A DNA stretch of 64,000 bases from Lineus longissimus (lineage: Eukaryota; Nemertea; Pilidiophora; Heteronemertea; Lineidae): positions 11,658,001-11,722,000 of the forward strand of contig NC_088321.1 in assembly GCF_910592395.1 (NCBI RefSeq), written 5' to 3'. Positions 36,901 to 48,990 of this stretch are shown in pieces. The translations under genes were made by a program, and so were the position numbers. Position 1 is the first letter of the stretch; every line of letters begins with the position of its first letter. Under the pieces are notes generated by a model. That model was not told the DNA's origin. It searched no databases and worked only from the letters and a program-made list of their open reading frames with translations.

Positions 36901-39900
36901 CAAGCACAAAGACGTTGTTGGCTGATGTCACCCTATTTGGAAGACGTCACATTCCCAAGCGAGAGTTGTCACGAGAAGCCATTTGTTACACGCTGTCATT
37001 TCTTTCTTCTTGACAAAATTTAAGTTTTTCCATTGGAAGTAAGCATGTGTCATAAGCTACAAACATTAAATAACGAAGTCAAGTTATTTTCCAAATCAGA
37101 TGCAGTACAATTAAACGGTTGTTTTATATGCGCGCGATGTAATAATTAAAGACACCCATCATTAGGCTTCTCGATCCGCATTAGAGACAAAATCGTCCGC
37201 TATACAAAATCCCTATCAAAGAGGCATGAGCAGTACAGACAAAGTATGGACACACCGCATGCCAACCTCACTAGTGATGACGAGGAAATTGAAATTCAAC
37301 AAGATGGGTATTGAAAATGTCTCCTCCTGCCTTCGAAACCTGCGGAAAAGCATTTTAGTTCTCCCACTGCACTTATAGGCTGCAGCGATGATAAACTAAG
37401 TCTTGTAAGAACTCTGATGACATGTGTAGTTGACGTGACAGAGCTGATGGCTCGCGTGTAAAACGAGCATTTCGACAACTGATTTAAAAAAGGACATATT
37501 ATGTGCTTCCCCAAGGCGACAGTCACTTGTAGTTCCGTTTTTGCTGCTACATGCACTGTCATCATTATCCGTCAGAGAAAGTTCTCACATCGCCAACATA
37601 AATTTCCCAGGCTGAGTGTGTCACTACGTAGAATGGAATATGCACACAATATCAACCTCTTGTTCCAAAAAATGTCATGGTTTTAAAACGTTTAAAAATT
37701 GGTGTATTTTGAACAAGAATTGAATGTCCTCGTCTGTATTATCATGTGTTGACCTCGAAAGTGTTTACAAAAGTTAGCAACACTGCAAAAAGCAATCGGC
37801 CCAATTTGCCTTGCATGGTGTTAGAACCAATTTGATTAGCTCATGGCCAAAGATCAAATACTAGAATCAGAGCGGCCATGATGGAGAGCTCTTCATCTTT
37901 GGAGGCTGATTAAGTTAAATTAGCAATGCATTGAGAGAATAAGGCAATTATGATCCCGGTGCCAGTAGGGTTTGTCAACATTGAGTACAGGCTCGTAATG
38001 CATATTAATGATGGTGGGGATGAGGTTTTGGCAACTGTAATGTAAAGTTGCATTAGCAAGGTGATCAGGGGCTGTCAGTCGAGCGTAATTAGATCCTGCA
38101 CCTTAGGGTATACGCCTACGCTGTCACCGAATCTCTGCGTGTTTCGTTAGTATCCTCTGGTGTGAGATACGCTGTTTAAACAGCATTCTGAACGATACAC
38201 CCTAACTGCTAGTAGCAAATGCAGTACTCGCTGGGTCTACTAAAAACAAAATGAAAACAAATGATGTAGCCATGTACGCTTCCCCCTACCCTATCAGTTC
38301 GTCAGCGGTGTAGAAGTAGAAAATGGGCCCTAGAAAGGGTGTCTTACCCTATTGTTTTTTGACGGATTATTCTATATTGTCTCCAAGTTCAATCTCTACA
38401 AGATTCTTTTACGATTCTGACTTAATATCTCAACTAAAAATCTTTAGAAATTAGGGAAAGATTGTACATGTACACGTATATGAAACTAATTCAAAAGAAT
38501 ATCTTGAAGTATCGTATCGACATTTTTTTGACGCGGGATAGACCACGGCCTTATCCATGGTCATACCTTCAATCCCGGATTACAACAACTTTAATATATT
38601 ACTGCGAAACCAGCTTATATCCGCTTTACGACACACCGTATCTCAAACCCTATCCTGCAGCTTTTTATTCGTGTCCGCTCCTCTTTCCTCTTTCACGCAA
38701 GTACTTTTAGTTCCATAGTCAAGTCAGTAAATCGAATAATGATTACTTGCCCGAGGAGCCTCTTCGTTAGGCCCGATTGAACGCAATTGACCATAGAATA
38801 TCAATGAAGGGGACCTTTGATGTCAATGACCAACACTTGAGCAATCAGGGAGAATCAATTTGTAACATTAGCTAGGTTATCGAGAACGTTAGAGCAGAAA
38901 TAAACATTGATTGGTGTAGAAAGTGAAACTGGCCCCATTCAAAGTTTATCTTGAGCAGTAGACATGGGATCGAGAGTAAGAAATATCATAGTCTGCAGAG
39001 GTCGACCTAGTTGATTCGGACCTAATCGTTTTAGCAGAGGCAGGACGGAGATCCTCCGTTTTCTTCCTCGGGTACTCGGGCTTTTCCGTGCAGACCGAGA
39101 CCTGATTCAACACGCAGACAGCTGTTTATTTGCCACCGCAACGCTTTTGCATATTTGATGATCCGTAACTTGATAAAACCCATCATGACTTTAACCTCAA
39201 ATAAATGCACAATTTTTTTCACTAAAACGGCTTTGAGGTAAAATGCCCCTTTTTTGCCCACGATAACTTACGTACTATTTCAAGTTTTTTTTCGTTTTCT
39301 TTAACATGCCACAATCCTCTGGCCTATCAGAAAATCATTATTATCCCCTTACTTTTTGTCTACTTTGCTATCTGCCTGATCTGTCAATGTTATGGGTTGT
39401 TGATTTATTCCGGCCATGCACTGCAGCCCTAATGCACTATACATGTATATGAGTCACCTAGGCATCTTCTAACCACGTATGATATTCCGCCTTTGCTGGT
39501 TCGGTCGTGGTACTTCGTGATCGTACCTCACGCCCTATTACTCTACATAGACGAATGATTTCCTTGATTATACCGGCTGGTGATCCCAGCGAGTTGTGTC
39601 AATATACTAAACGCTTAGCAGGTTATTGGTCAAGACAGACTGAAAAGTTCGGCCGACAAGACAACTGAAGTGGCTATTGCTGAAACCAGGTGTTATTTCA
39701 TCAAGCATAGATATTACGAACAAGCTCCCATCGCCATCGTTTCCTTGTCCATGTATATGTCCTGACTAAAACTCATACCCCGATAACCCGGCAAGCCGAA
39801 AATTTCCTGTTGACCAAGGCTTGATCCTAATCAACCTTGTCAACTTGCCGATGTGTTCAAGTGAGCGGCTAAAATAAACCAGGTCATCTCGCAACGTGTT

Positions 39901-40109
39901 GAGTAGGGGATAGCACAATTGGCTGCCTAGCTGCAATTTTATGTGATGAATTCGCAAGTGGAGCGACTACGTATCGCATAATGCCATTTGCTAGCTGGAA
40001 ACATGAACAAGGGGGAAACAATCGCTTCGATAGCGAAAATGAATTAGAGTTGGTCACCAAATGAGGCCTTGAAAGTCAGCAACGATAGCTCACTCGGAGT
40101 GGCTGGCAT
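33986..40109. other. Non-coding stretch
   Basis: There are homopolymer runs (G near 35035-35044, C near 35656-35667) and scattered short frames. The longest, 35803-36219 on the minus strand, is low-complexity and Phe/Ser-rich with no domain. I see no gene that I can support. Confidence 0.55.
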
Positions 40110-40112
40110 ATT

Positions 40113-40212
40113 GGCTGGGTTGTTCAAAGCCCCGCTAACTCTTAGCGACTGGCTAGGTACAGGATAAACCCCTGCTAACTTTAGCGAGTCGCTAATTGGG
40201 TTGTTCAAGTTT
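40113..40212 (+). repeat. Left terminal and subterminal repeats of Harbinger element
   Basis: The terminal repeat GGCTGGGTTGTTCAAAGCCC is followed by several GCTAAC/TTAGCGA-type motifs. A second partial copy of the tip, GGGTTGTTCAAG, lies about 85 bp inward at 40198-40209. Such clustered motifs are plausible binding sites for the transposase or its Myb-like partner. Confidence 0.75.
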
Positions 40213-40334
40213 TTTTTTTGCTTAGCGGGTCATTATCTCCCTGCTAAATCTGGTCATATTTAGCGGGCCCAGGGGGCACCGATATCTCCTTGCTAAGCCA
40301 CCGCTAGCATTTGTCGTCTGCTCTATCATCCAAG

Positions 40335-42037
40335 ATGGCTGCGCACAGGATGCTGCTCCTGGACTTTCCAGCCCAAAATCGCAGATTTCAGCGTAATTTC
40401 CGCCACAGACCATTGCCGTTGGAGGAATTTAGTGAGATAAAATTGCAGAAAAAGTACAGATTCAATTCTGAAGGCATACATTTCATCTGTGACTTGGTGA
40501 GGGATGATTTGATGAGGGACACGGACAGAAGTCACAGCCTGAATGTGGAAACACAGGTGTTGGTCGCCCTCAAATTCTTTGCATCCGGATCTTTTCTGGA
40601 CGATGTTGGTGACATTTTTGGCATAGATAAGGGGACTGTATCGAGAATCATCCATACGGTGGCTGCATCCCTGGTGGAACAAAAAGACAGGTTCATCAGG
40701 TGGCCTGATGCAGGGGAGCGAAGACACATCAGGCAAACATTTGTGGAGAAATACAGATTTCCAAACGTCATTGGATGTGTGGATGGGACCCACATCAAAA
40801 TCCAAGCCCCCTATCCACCAAGAGAAGTTGCTGAGGCCATGGCTCACCCAATGCTGTATGAGGCTGCCTTTTTCTGCAGGAAGCATTTCTACTCAATAAA
40901 TGTACAGGGCATTTGCAATCATGAAGGTGAGTAGCATCCTATAGCTACCCCCCCCCCCCCCCCCCCCCCCGAGAGAGAGAGAGAAAAGTTTTCTAAGCCA
41001 CTGTCTTTAGACTGGCCTGTTGTAGTGCTATATTATCATGGATTATCATCATATCTGCTGTCGGCAGTGTTTGTTTCTCTGTAGTGTGTGTAGGCCAGCA
41101 CACAGTACACTGTAGTGTACTGATCAACTGCGTTGCTGATCAGTGACTGACTGAGTAAATCTTCAGCCAAAAACACAACACTCACTGATTTCAAATTAAT
41201 GACAGGTCAGGTCTGGGTTTAGTATGTAACCTACCCCTCACCAAACTCAATAGGGGTGTACCTAATGAATAAACTGATGAATTTCAACTGGAAAAGTGGT
41301 ACTTCATAAAAAGTTCATAAAGTTGTTTACAGTACAAAATGATGACATCATCAATTCTGCCAGCATGACCTATATTTCATATGGGGTGCCTTTATTGGAA
41401 TAATTTCAAATATGATATACAGAGTGTCACATAGTAACATGCACCCTGTGGCCTTTTTTCAATTAATGTTAATTGTGCTTGATAAATAACATAATTGAAA
41501 CGTTTTGCTGCTAATCTGACAATATGTTTTCAATCTATCTTTTCAGAAAAGCTCACCAACATAGTAGCGCGCTGGCCAGGGGCAAGCCATGACAGCCATA
41601 TCTTCAGAGAGAGTGAGATTGCCCAGCACCTAGAGAGGAATCCACGTGAAGGCTATCTGCTGGGGGACAGTGGGTACCCATGTAAACCATATTTGCTGAC
41701 ACCATATCTCAACCCAGGGACCCCAAGTCAGAGGCGGTACAATAGGGCCCAAATCAGGGGCCGAAATATAATCGAACGGACCTTTGGGATTATGAAACGC
41801 AGATTCCATGTATTAAAAGGGGGGATACGCATGCAGCCAGACCGGGTGTGTAACATAATAGTTGCTTGTGGGGTACTTCACAATATTTGTGTAGACAGGC
41901 GGCTGCACATACTAGAGGACAGTAGTGATAGTGACAGCAGCAGTAGCAATGACAGTAGTAGTGATGAGGAGGAGGTCTATCAAGGACATCAGAATGGACG
42001 AGCCACTAGGGAATATGTGTCAAACACATTCTTTTGA
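40335..42037 (+). CDS. PIF/Harbinger DDE transposase (HARBI1-like), two exons
   Basis: The exons are 40335-40926 and 41547-42037, with GAAG/gtgagt and TATCTTTTCAG/AA splice sites. The product is 360 residues, close to HARBI1-family length. The N-terminal half has a helix-turn-helix-like segment (FLDDVGDIFGIDKGTVSRI). The DDE nuclease follows: first Asp in GCVDGTHIKIQAPYP, second in YLLGDSGYPCKPYL, Glu in RNIIERTFGIMKRRF. ARWPGASHDSHIF and ACGVLHNIC are further family hallmarks. The C-terminus is an acidic Ser/Asp tail. The enzyme would cut at the terminal repeats and insert the element into short target sites. I chose the ATG at 40335 because the upstream in-frame codons contain no ATG. No stop or frameshift is visible. 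Confidence 0.93.
40947..40984 (+). repeat. Poly-C followed by (GA)n in transposase intron
   Basis: A run of about 22 C is followed by GAGAGAGAGAGAGA, a few bases inside the transposase intron. Its length is prone to sequencing error. Confidence 0.95.
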
Positions 42038-42163
42038 GCAATGGGATATGGATATTATCGCATAAATTGATGGATCAACATTTAATTGTATTTACAATTT
42101 GCTTAAAACTCTAGTCAATTAATAAAATATTTATCAACCAATTTTAACTCTTTCAATAACAGT

Positions 42164-43797
42164 TCATTGTTCATTGTTCACTTGCATGCTGTCCTTCCCC
42201 CGAATCTTCTCAAGCTCTGCCAACAAAAGTAATTCCTTGATTTTCGCGTTCTTAAGCTCCTGTACGAGAAAGGCATGCTGCACCGGGCAATAGCATTTAC
42301 ACCCCATGTCACTTTCAGAGTTTTTGGCATTGCTGGTCTTCTTAGCTGACTTCTTTGATTTCCTCGACTTCAGCTTTGACCCTCTGCCCTCAATGTACGC
42401 TGCCATATCCCTTGCTGACATTTCCCCGGCATCATCTTCACGATCTTTCAGCTCAGATTGCTGGAAGTCGACATGAAACTTGTCAGTTGTCACAGGGGAG
42501 AATTGGGCATTTAATTCGGCGCACTTCCTCTCCAGCTCATCTAATTTGTCGCCTACTTCCCACACGGGAACATAATCTGAAAATAAAAAATAAAGAATTG
42601 TGTGAATTTTAAAGCTGATTCATGCATGGTAATTAAGAGGTCCCTCCCAGGACATGCCCCCGCCAATAACTGAATGTTATCAGGTCCCCTCCCATGATCC
42701 GGAGGGGACCTGATACCATTCATTTGCGATTTCTTTTTTTAAAGATTTCTGATAGTAGGCATATTCTGAAAAAATGGTGAGATCTTCTTTTATAATTTTT
42801 TTTACTTTGAAGGCATCCCATATGCATGAAATAAAAGCGGATCTCGCCCAGTTGCAACATGGCTGAGTGTGTACCCAAAACTGGTCGCATAAAAGTGATA
42901 TTTCTGCTCAAATGGTGTTGGTCATGGATCATGACTTAGTGGATATTCTTAGGCAGAGTCAAGTGATCATAGTGATGTTGATACTTGATTGTCATGATTT
43001 TATTGTCTGCTGCAACGGCTCACTTTTGGATGCCAGTTGAACAGCCCATGCTTGTGAAAATGGAGGCGGCCATATGCCATGTCTGCCAGGTTATGGCTCT
43101 GTGCCAATGTTTATAATTGGGTCAAAATAGCGGACGCTTTTTGTCACTGTACTGCACTGTACATGCTGCATACATCATGTACACGGCAATGTATTTCAAG
43201 TGTTCAATGCATGCATTGGCTAGCCTTTTGCAGGCCAATTTTAATAAAAACCTGAAGAAACTCACCAGATTTGGCTGCTGCAGTGGCTGATGTTGATGCC
43301 TGTGGACTTGGACGAGGTGCTGGTAGGGCTGTTGCTGATGATGCTGATGTGGGGCCAGTCTCACTCCCTCCTCGAATGCCATGCCAAGATGGATTGCCTT
43401 TGTGGAGGGCACCCACCTTCTCCAAAAGAGGGTCCTCGGTGTCCTCTTCCATAGCTGGGCCACCCCCAGTCTTACTGGCCGCTCTCTTCTTCTTCGATAT
43501 ATACTCTTTCCCACTCGTACACATCTTGTGCCACTTGTCCCTGCACTGGTCCCAGGTCCTGGTGCTAGTCCCAAGTGCAGTGACAGCAAGGGCAATGCCC
43601 TCCCACACCTTCTGCTTTTTCGCATTGGTTTCCACATTTGTCTTTTTGTTAAGGAGGATACCGAAATTCTCCTCAACCATCTCCGCAAGCAGAGCTTTTT
43701 CATCAGGGCTCCAATTCTCGGATCGGGTCCTTTTTTTGTTTTGTTGAGCAGAGCTCAGGGGTTTTGATTTGTTTAAATCGGCCATGTTTGCTTTCAT
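42164..43797 (-). CDS. Harbinger Myb/SANT-like DNA-binding partner protein, two exons
   Basis: On the minus strand, exon 1 is 43797-43266 and exon 2 is 42576-42164. They are joined at TCTG/gtgagt and TTTTATTTTCAG/AT, giving 314 residues. Residues ~23-95 form a trihelix-type Myb/SANT domain with conserved Trp residues in ENWSPDEKALLAEM, KQKVWEGIA, TRTWDQCRDKWHKM. A Pro/Ser/Ala-rich linker follows, then a C-terminal Lys-rich stretch (KLKSRKSKKSAKK) and a predicted helix (LVQELKNAKIKELLLLAELEK). In Harbinger systems the second protein helps nuclear import of the transposase and recruits it to the ends. I infer the same role here. The first ATG (43797) or the one four codons later may start translation. 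It is convergent with the transposase gene. Confidence 0.88.
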
Positions 43798-43869
43798 GGG
43801 AAGTCAGATTTTGGGGAATTATGGGAGATAGCAAGGGTTCAGCCACTGGATAGTTAGCGAGGGGATGAA

Positions 43870-43986
43870 AAGCATTTTGAACAACTCAAAGTTAGCAACC
43901 GGATAACTAGCGGCCGGATAGCATTTTTAGCGACCGGCTAGTGCTAGCGACCGGCTAACTTAGCGGGGGCTTTGAACAACCGGGCC
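43870..43986 (-). repeat. Right terminal and subterminal repeats of Harbinger element
   Basis: Reading inward on the minus strand, the tip GGCCCGGTTGTTCAAAGCCC is followed by repeated AGCCGGTCGCTA-type motifs. An inner tip-like copy (TTTTGAACAACTCAAAG on +) lies about 100 bp from the end. This mirrors the arrangement at the left end. Confidence 0.75.
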
Positions 43987-43989
43987 ATT

Positions 43990-46900
43990 ATGTTTAATGA
44001 TCAGGCTTGGCATCGTCGCTTTGCATATTTTTTTAGGTGGCACTAGGCTGAGCGGAGAAAGGTGACATGGGCAGCCTCAAATAGGCCCCCGGCAACCGAC
44101 ACAAGGCCTGGTTTCAGTGCTGACACGAAATTATACATCACAGTCACCATAATCTCTAATTTCTGCGTTCGTAAATCCAGAGAAAAAGTTTGTAGTCTAC
44201 CACCTTTTTTTGCATTTAATTCATAAATTCACCGATAGGTGGCGCCGGGTTTGACACCACTTGGATCCAGGGAATGATGTGCGTAATCTTTAAACTGTGT
44301 CGTGCCACCTGAGGCATGTTGTCATCCAGGATGCCCAACGGGATATATAACATCCTTTTATCACAGTAAATAATGATTATAGTCAATGTATTGTAAATGA
44401 CATGATGCATCTAGTTTCTCAATTCACAAATTACCAGTTCTGCACACTTTCTTTTTTATTTGTGTCGGATGTCGCAAATATCAACGACACATCACAGTAT
44501 TAAAACTCAAAGCAAATAGACACAAATTTTCAACATGACAAAAAAATAGCAAGGGGGTACCAACAGTGAATTGAACGTCATTCGGTTCTTGTTGAAAAGC
44601 CGAGTAGCCCTATTCACTATCAAGTCTAGACTGATAAATTGCCACGCCGTCACAGAAATGATTACTTATCACAAAATGACCACACCGGATTGCACCCTGA
44701 ATAGAAAACATGTTGTTATGTCCGCCAGACTTCCGAAGGATGTCAGCATCCAGTTGTGATATGCAAACCTGGTTATTCGCAAGTAACGATACACTATTTC
44801 CGGCATGACAACGGAATATAATAGGATGTTTGCAATAATATTTCCGATGATGAAATGAATAACGGCACCGTCAGCATACCGTATGCAATATTTTTCGTTG
44901 CCTTAACGAGACGTTTTACTCTAGACTGATGATTTGCCACATTCGTTACAAGCACTGGTGGCTTTTTGTCATTGTTTCACTAAATATACTCTGGACTTGC
45001 CAATCGAAGAGCGGATCATTAATTAGAGGCATGACCGCCCCCGGTATATGTTTTGAACAGGCCACGGTCCCTTCATACTGATTTCCTCACACTTGTTGGC
45101 ATTCAGGCTGTGGAAATTTGGCGTTGGGAGTGAACCGATCACTTGTGACCTATGGTCACTTCACTTATATCAGTCAGAGGCCAAGTGCGCAAAATCACAA
45201 TAAACTATATTTGTAATTTCTTGGCTAAATTTCGTATATAATTGCATAAGTTGTATCTTTACAATAATCTTGTAGGTTTCTTCCTAAAAATCTTCACTAT
45301 TAATGTTAGAAGATTGTGCATTATAGTTATAGTTTTAGAAGAACCATATCGCAATTTTCGGCCGGGGAATTTCAAACCTGAATTTATACTAGCTGATAAA
45401 TTGCAACGTTCTTTCTTAAAATATTCATCGTCGCAAGACTAACATTATTTTTAGACAAATGTCGCTGTTCACCAAACTGTCCACCATGTCAGGCCAGCCA
45501 GACTTCCGTAGGCAATTAGCAGCGATCCTGCAGGTCATCGCTGCCGTACGTCCAGAAATATTACCGACTATACGTAAACAGTAATTCCAGGCTGGGGCTC
45601 AATTGCCGGTGGATAAATAATTTGTCAGTAAATGAACCAAGTTATATACGCCTTTGGTACCCGGAGTTATTGGTTTTCTAACACAAAGAACCCTGAACGT
45701 ACCTTGAGTTCATGTTTATACTTCGCAATCATATGGAATCTTTACTGATAATAATCTTGCTAAAAACATCACATATGCGCCATCGTCTCATACGACACAA
45801 AGGTGAGTCGATAACTCGCACAAAACGCACCAAGTGATTATCTTACATCTTTAAAGGTTCCCCTTTGTACGATACTTTTTGTATCTTCCATCTATAGAAA
45901 TATACAAAGAAGGTATTAGGTGAACGACATTATAAAGCTGGAAAATTTGTTAGACATTCAAGCGAAGTTTTCTTTGGGCAGACGCTACAGTATGTTAAAA
46001 ATGAGAGAGTCAGTTACTGCAAAAATAACGGCGATCAAGGAAATCCTGTTGATGAGATTAACTTAAAATATCAGTTTTCTTTGACGAGTTAACATTGTAT
46101 AACTTTGCAACGAGCTTTTTAATTTATCGATATCTTAATGCATCACTTTAAAAAAAACGATTCAGGAAGGTTTTTTTAGCAGTTTCCCTACGTTTTGACT
46201 AAAGCTGGATGCCTGCATTAACCACAAACCCTTTGTTTTTTAACTACCATGCAAAATGAACTAATTAAAAACGACATCTTAAACACACAGCAACTGAAAG
46301 CCGTCCTTCCATTAGCGCATCCAGACTATCCGTGTTAGTCTGTTATTTCCACAGAATGTGAGCACCTGATTCTTACGACAATTCCACACCTGGAAAACCG
46401 CTCTGTCATGTATATGTACGTCGTTATCTTCTTTTTTTGCGATTCTAATTTAACCAAAGATAATTGACTTGGATGAGCCCTGGCTGAATATAAACCAAAG
46501 GCGTACTCACCTTCATCAGTTTTACTACGGAGCACTTTTTTTACAGATCATTTCAAAGCACATTACCCCACACAACGACTGAAAAACTGGTATGCCATTT
46601 CCGCACTCGCATTATATCTTCGATTTATTGGCCTGGAAAGTCAATTATCTTGTGTGCTTTTTTTTATTCAAGTGGTAGACTCGCGCTATGATCTGCGTCA
46701 AGTGGTTATTACACCTGGTTATGACGTTTGTCTCTTTGAGCGGAAATAGCGCTTCCCGTAAGGTGTTTTGGGGAAATACGCACTTTGTGCAATCAGTGTT
46801 TTGAGTGCGGCGGCGGGGGTCGGAAATTATCAGACTATGGTCTAGTTGATCTGGTTGTTCGGAAATGATCCGCCTTGGGTATCTTCAGAAACTTCATGTA

Positions 46901-48699
46901 TAAAACTGTCAGTGGTATGAGGAATTAACACCGCAATGATGGGTCTGTACTAAGATGGAGACCCTAATGACGGAGCAGAAATGCAGGCTCAGACCTAAGG
47001 TGCATTGGCCGAAGGATTGCGGCTACATTTCAGCTCCACCGGCGGCCTAATTTTTTGTACAGAGCCCTAGCAAGACGGTGTTCCTTTCATGTATATCATG
47101 ATCACGCCAACGATGTATCGAGCTTTCCGCACAAAAAGTACTTAAAACCATATATTTGACATCGGCTCCGTTCGTTCGAATCGAACACAGCACGTGCACT
47201 CATCGATCCGGCGTGCCCATAAAGTCGAGACCGCTGGCGCTAAAACAAGACGCTGTACGAAATGCATGCAAATGCTACGTTATCACAATCCAGATTCTTC
47301 TAAGCTTATTGGTTAATAAGATCTCATCAAGAATCTTTCACAAATCGTGTAAAGAATGTGCTTGCACAACGTTAATAGCACTGAATAAGATACATGTATA
47401 AACTAAGTCTTGGATTTTCGACCTGAGCGGCGACCAAATGGTGAAATGGAAAGCTTTCTTGGTAGGGAGAAAGTCCTTTGATATGATGCTGGGAGAATGA
47501 ACTTGGGGCGTGTTTAAACTTTGAAGACGCAAGCTCGTGAAGGTCGAAAATTTAGATATGATTCTTGTGTATACATAATATAATAAATAAATAACCATGA
47601 ATGTCCCACTTATTTTCTATCATTTCAACTTTTTGTTTTGGAATTTGGTATTTTGCCGGAGACCACTATAGGCTACTGTCCACCTATGTTGGATCTTTTA
47701 CTTGCCATGACATAGACACAGGTACAAGGGACCACGGCTGTTAGTCTCATCCGATAGACTCGCAAATATTGCATACGTTGTTCGTGTTATCAAGAGCCAG
47801 GAATCTTAGTTCACAGAAAGCCACGCCTGTTCATTAAGATATACAATCCTGCATTAAATTTCTCCTGGATCGAGCCCCTGCCCTTGTTATACATTAACCT
47901 TACAATAATCATGTAACGAATGTAGCCTACCTGTACATGTACACGAAACTAATATAAGATTAATATCTCAACTAATCTTATAAGATTCTTATCTGGATTT
48001 CTGACCTGGGGAAGGACAACCAGCGTAGTTCCTGCCATCCACAACATCAGTTCAATCAAAGCTTTATATGGCACCGACACAGATGCCCGATGGCAGGATA
48101 GTGATAGTATTTGTCTCTGTTGGTGTCATTTACCCGGGGACATCCATTTTCACATATTGCCAGTAGCGTACTCTTCTACATTGTATTACAAGTACAGAAG
48201 AAGACAAAATGCTTCTTGACCACCAAATTTACTGACTGAGAAGAAAGAATTATGAAAGGGGAGATTTCACTTTGAAAAACTACAGTTCGTCGTCAATCTT
48301 ATTATGCTATGATTGCTAAACCGCATTCGCCGTTAATCCGATAACCTTGTTAATGTATCATGACATGTAGGCTGCTAAATGTCTGAAAGTAAAAAATTTT
48401 CTGCACCTTTTTTTACGGTTTATGATTATTTCATGGATTATTTCTTTCGTTTTTCAAATGAAAAAAATCGTAGTTTCTCGCAACACCTTCACTCAGCTCT
48501 AAATGGTGTACACAATACTCATGCTCACACAGAAGCAATGTTAAGATCGTGAACAAAATCAATTTGATGCAGGTTTTTTTACAACGAAATCAACTTGATA
48601 TATAATCATGATTATTGTAGAAGAAAATAGGCTTTAGATGGCTGTTTATATCAAAATCGTTTATCGAACTATGCACGCGGATACGGCTGGCCGGAGTGG
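43990..48699. other. Non-coding stretch
   Basis: Only short, featureless open frames are present. There is a weak inverted pair TTTTCGACCT and AGGTCGAAAA near 47416 and 47541. Nothing else can be supported. Confidence 0.6.
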
Positions 48700-48990
48700 A
48701 CACAATGCAATATTTAATGTCAACACTAATTCAGAATTATGTCCTACATAATTCAAAGTAACCGTTGTCATTAAATTGGCCAATAAGGACGCAGTTTTTT
48801 ATGTATACACAAAATGGATTTCGTAATTTGATTTATATGGGACATTAATTGTATTTCGCGCTGACATAAAACATTTTGTGTCAACACTTATTCCGTTTAA
48901 TGTCGGACATAATTTGGAATATGTGTCCACACTAAATTAGCTTATCAGAATTGAGGGTTAAGTGTCGACATTAAATGCAAATAATGTACA
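48700..48990. repeat. Imperfect inverted-repeat element rich in ATGTC/GACAT
   Basis: ATTTAATGTCAACACTAATTC near 48712-48732 is inverted near 48958-48978 (TTAAGTGTCGACATTAAATG). The ~230 bp between contain many further GACAT/ATGTC and GTCAACACT/GTCCACACT pieces in both orientations. It may be a decayed MITE or foldback element. No target duplication is clear. Confidence 0.5.

Larger units (their letters stand above)
40113..43986. mobile_element. PIF/Harbinger DNA transposon, apparently complete (3.87 kb)
   Basis: The ends are inverted repeats: GGCTGGGTTGTTCAAAGCCC on the left, and on the right the reverse complement of GGCCCGGTTGTTCAAAGCCC. Both sides are flanked by ATT (40110-40112 and 43987-43989), which I read as a 3-bp target duplication. 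The superfamily usually duplicates TWA, so this differs slightly. Inside are an intact two-exon DDE transposase (+) and an intact two-exon Myb/SANT-like protein (-) whose coding regions converge, with 126 bp between stops. Having both proteins uninterrupted makes this a candidate autonomous, possibly recent copy. Confidence 0.9.

Noticed and set aside
47160-47200. Possible tRNA T-loop (GTTCGAATC)
   Set aside because: No matching acceptor stem, D-arm or anticodon arm could be folded around it.
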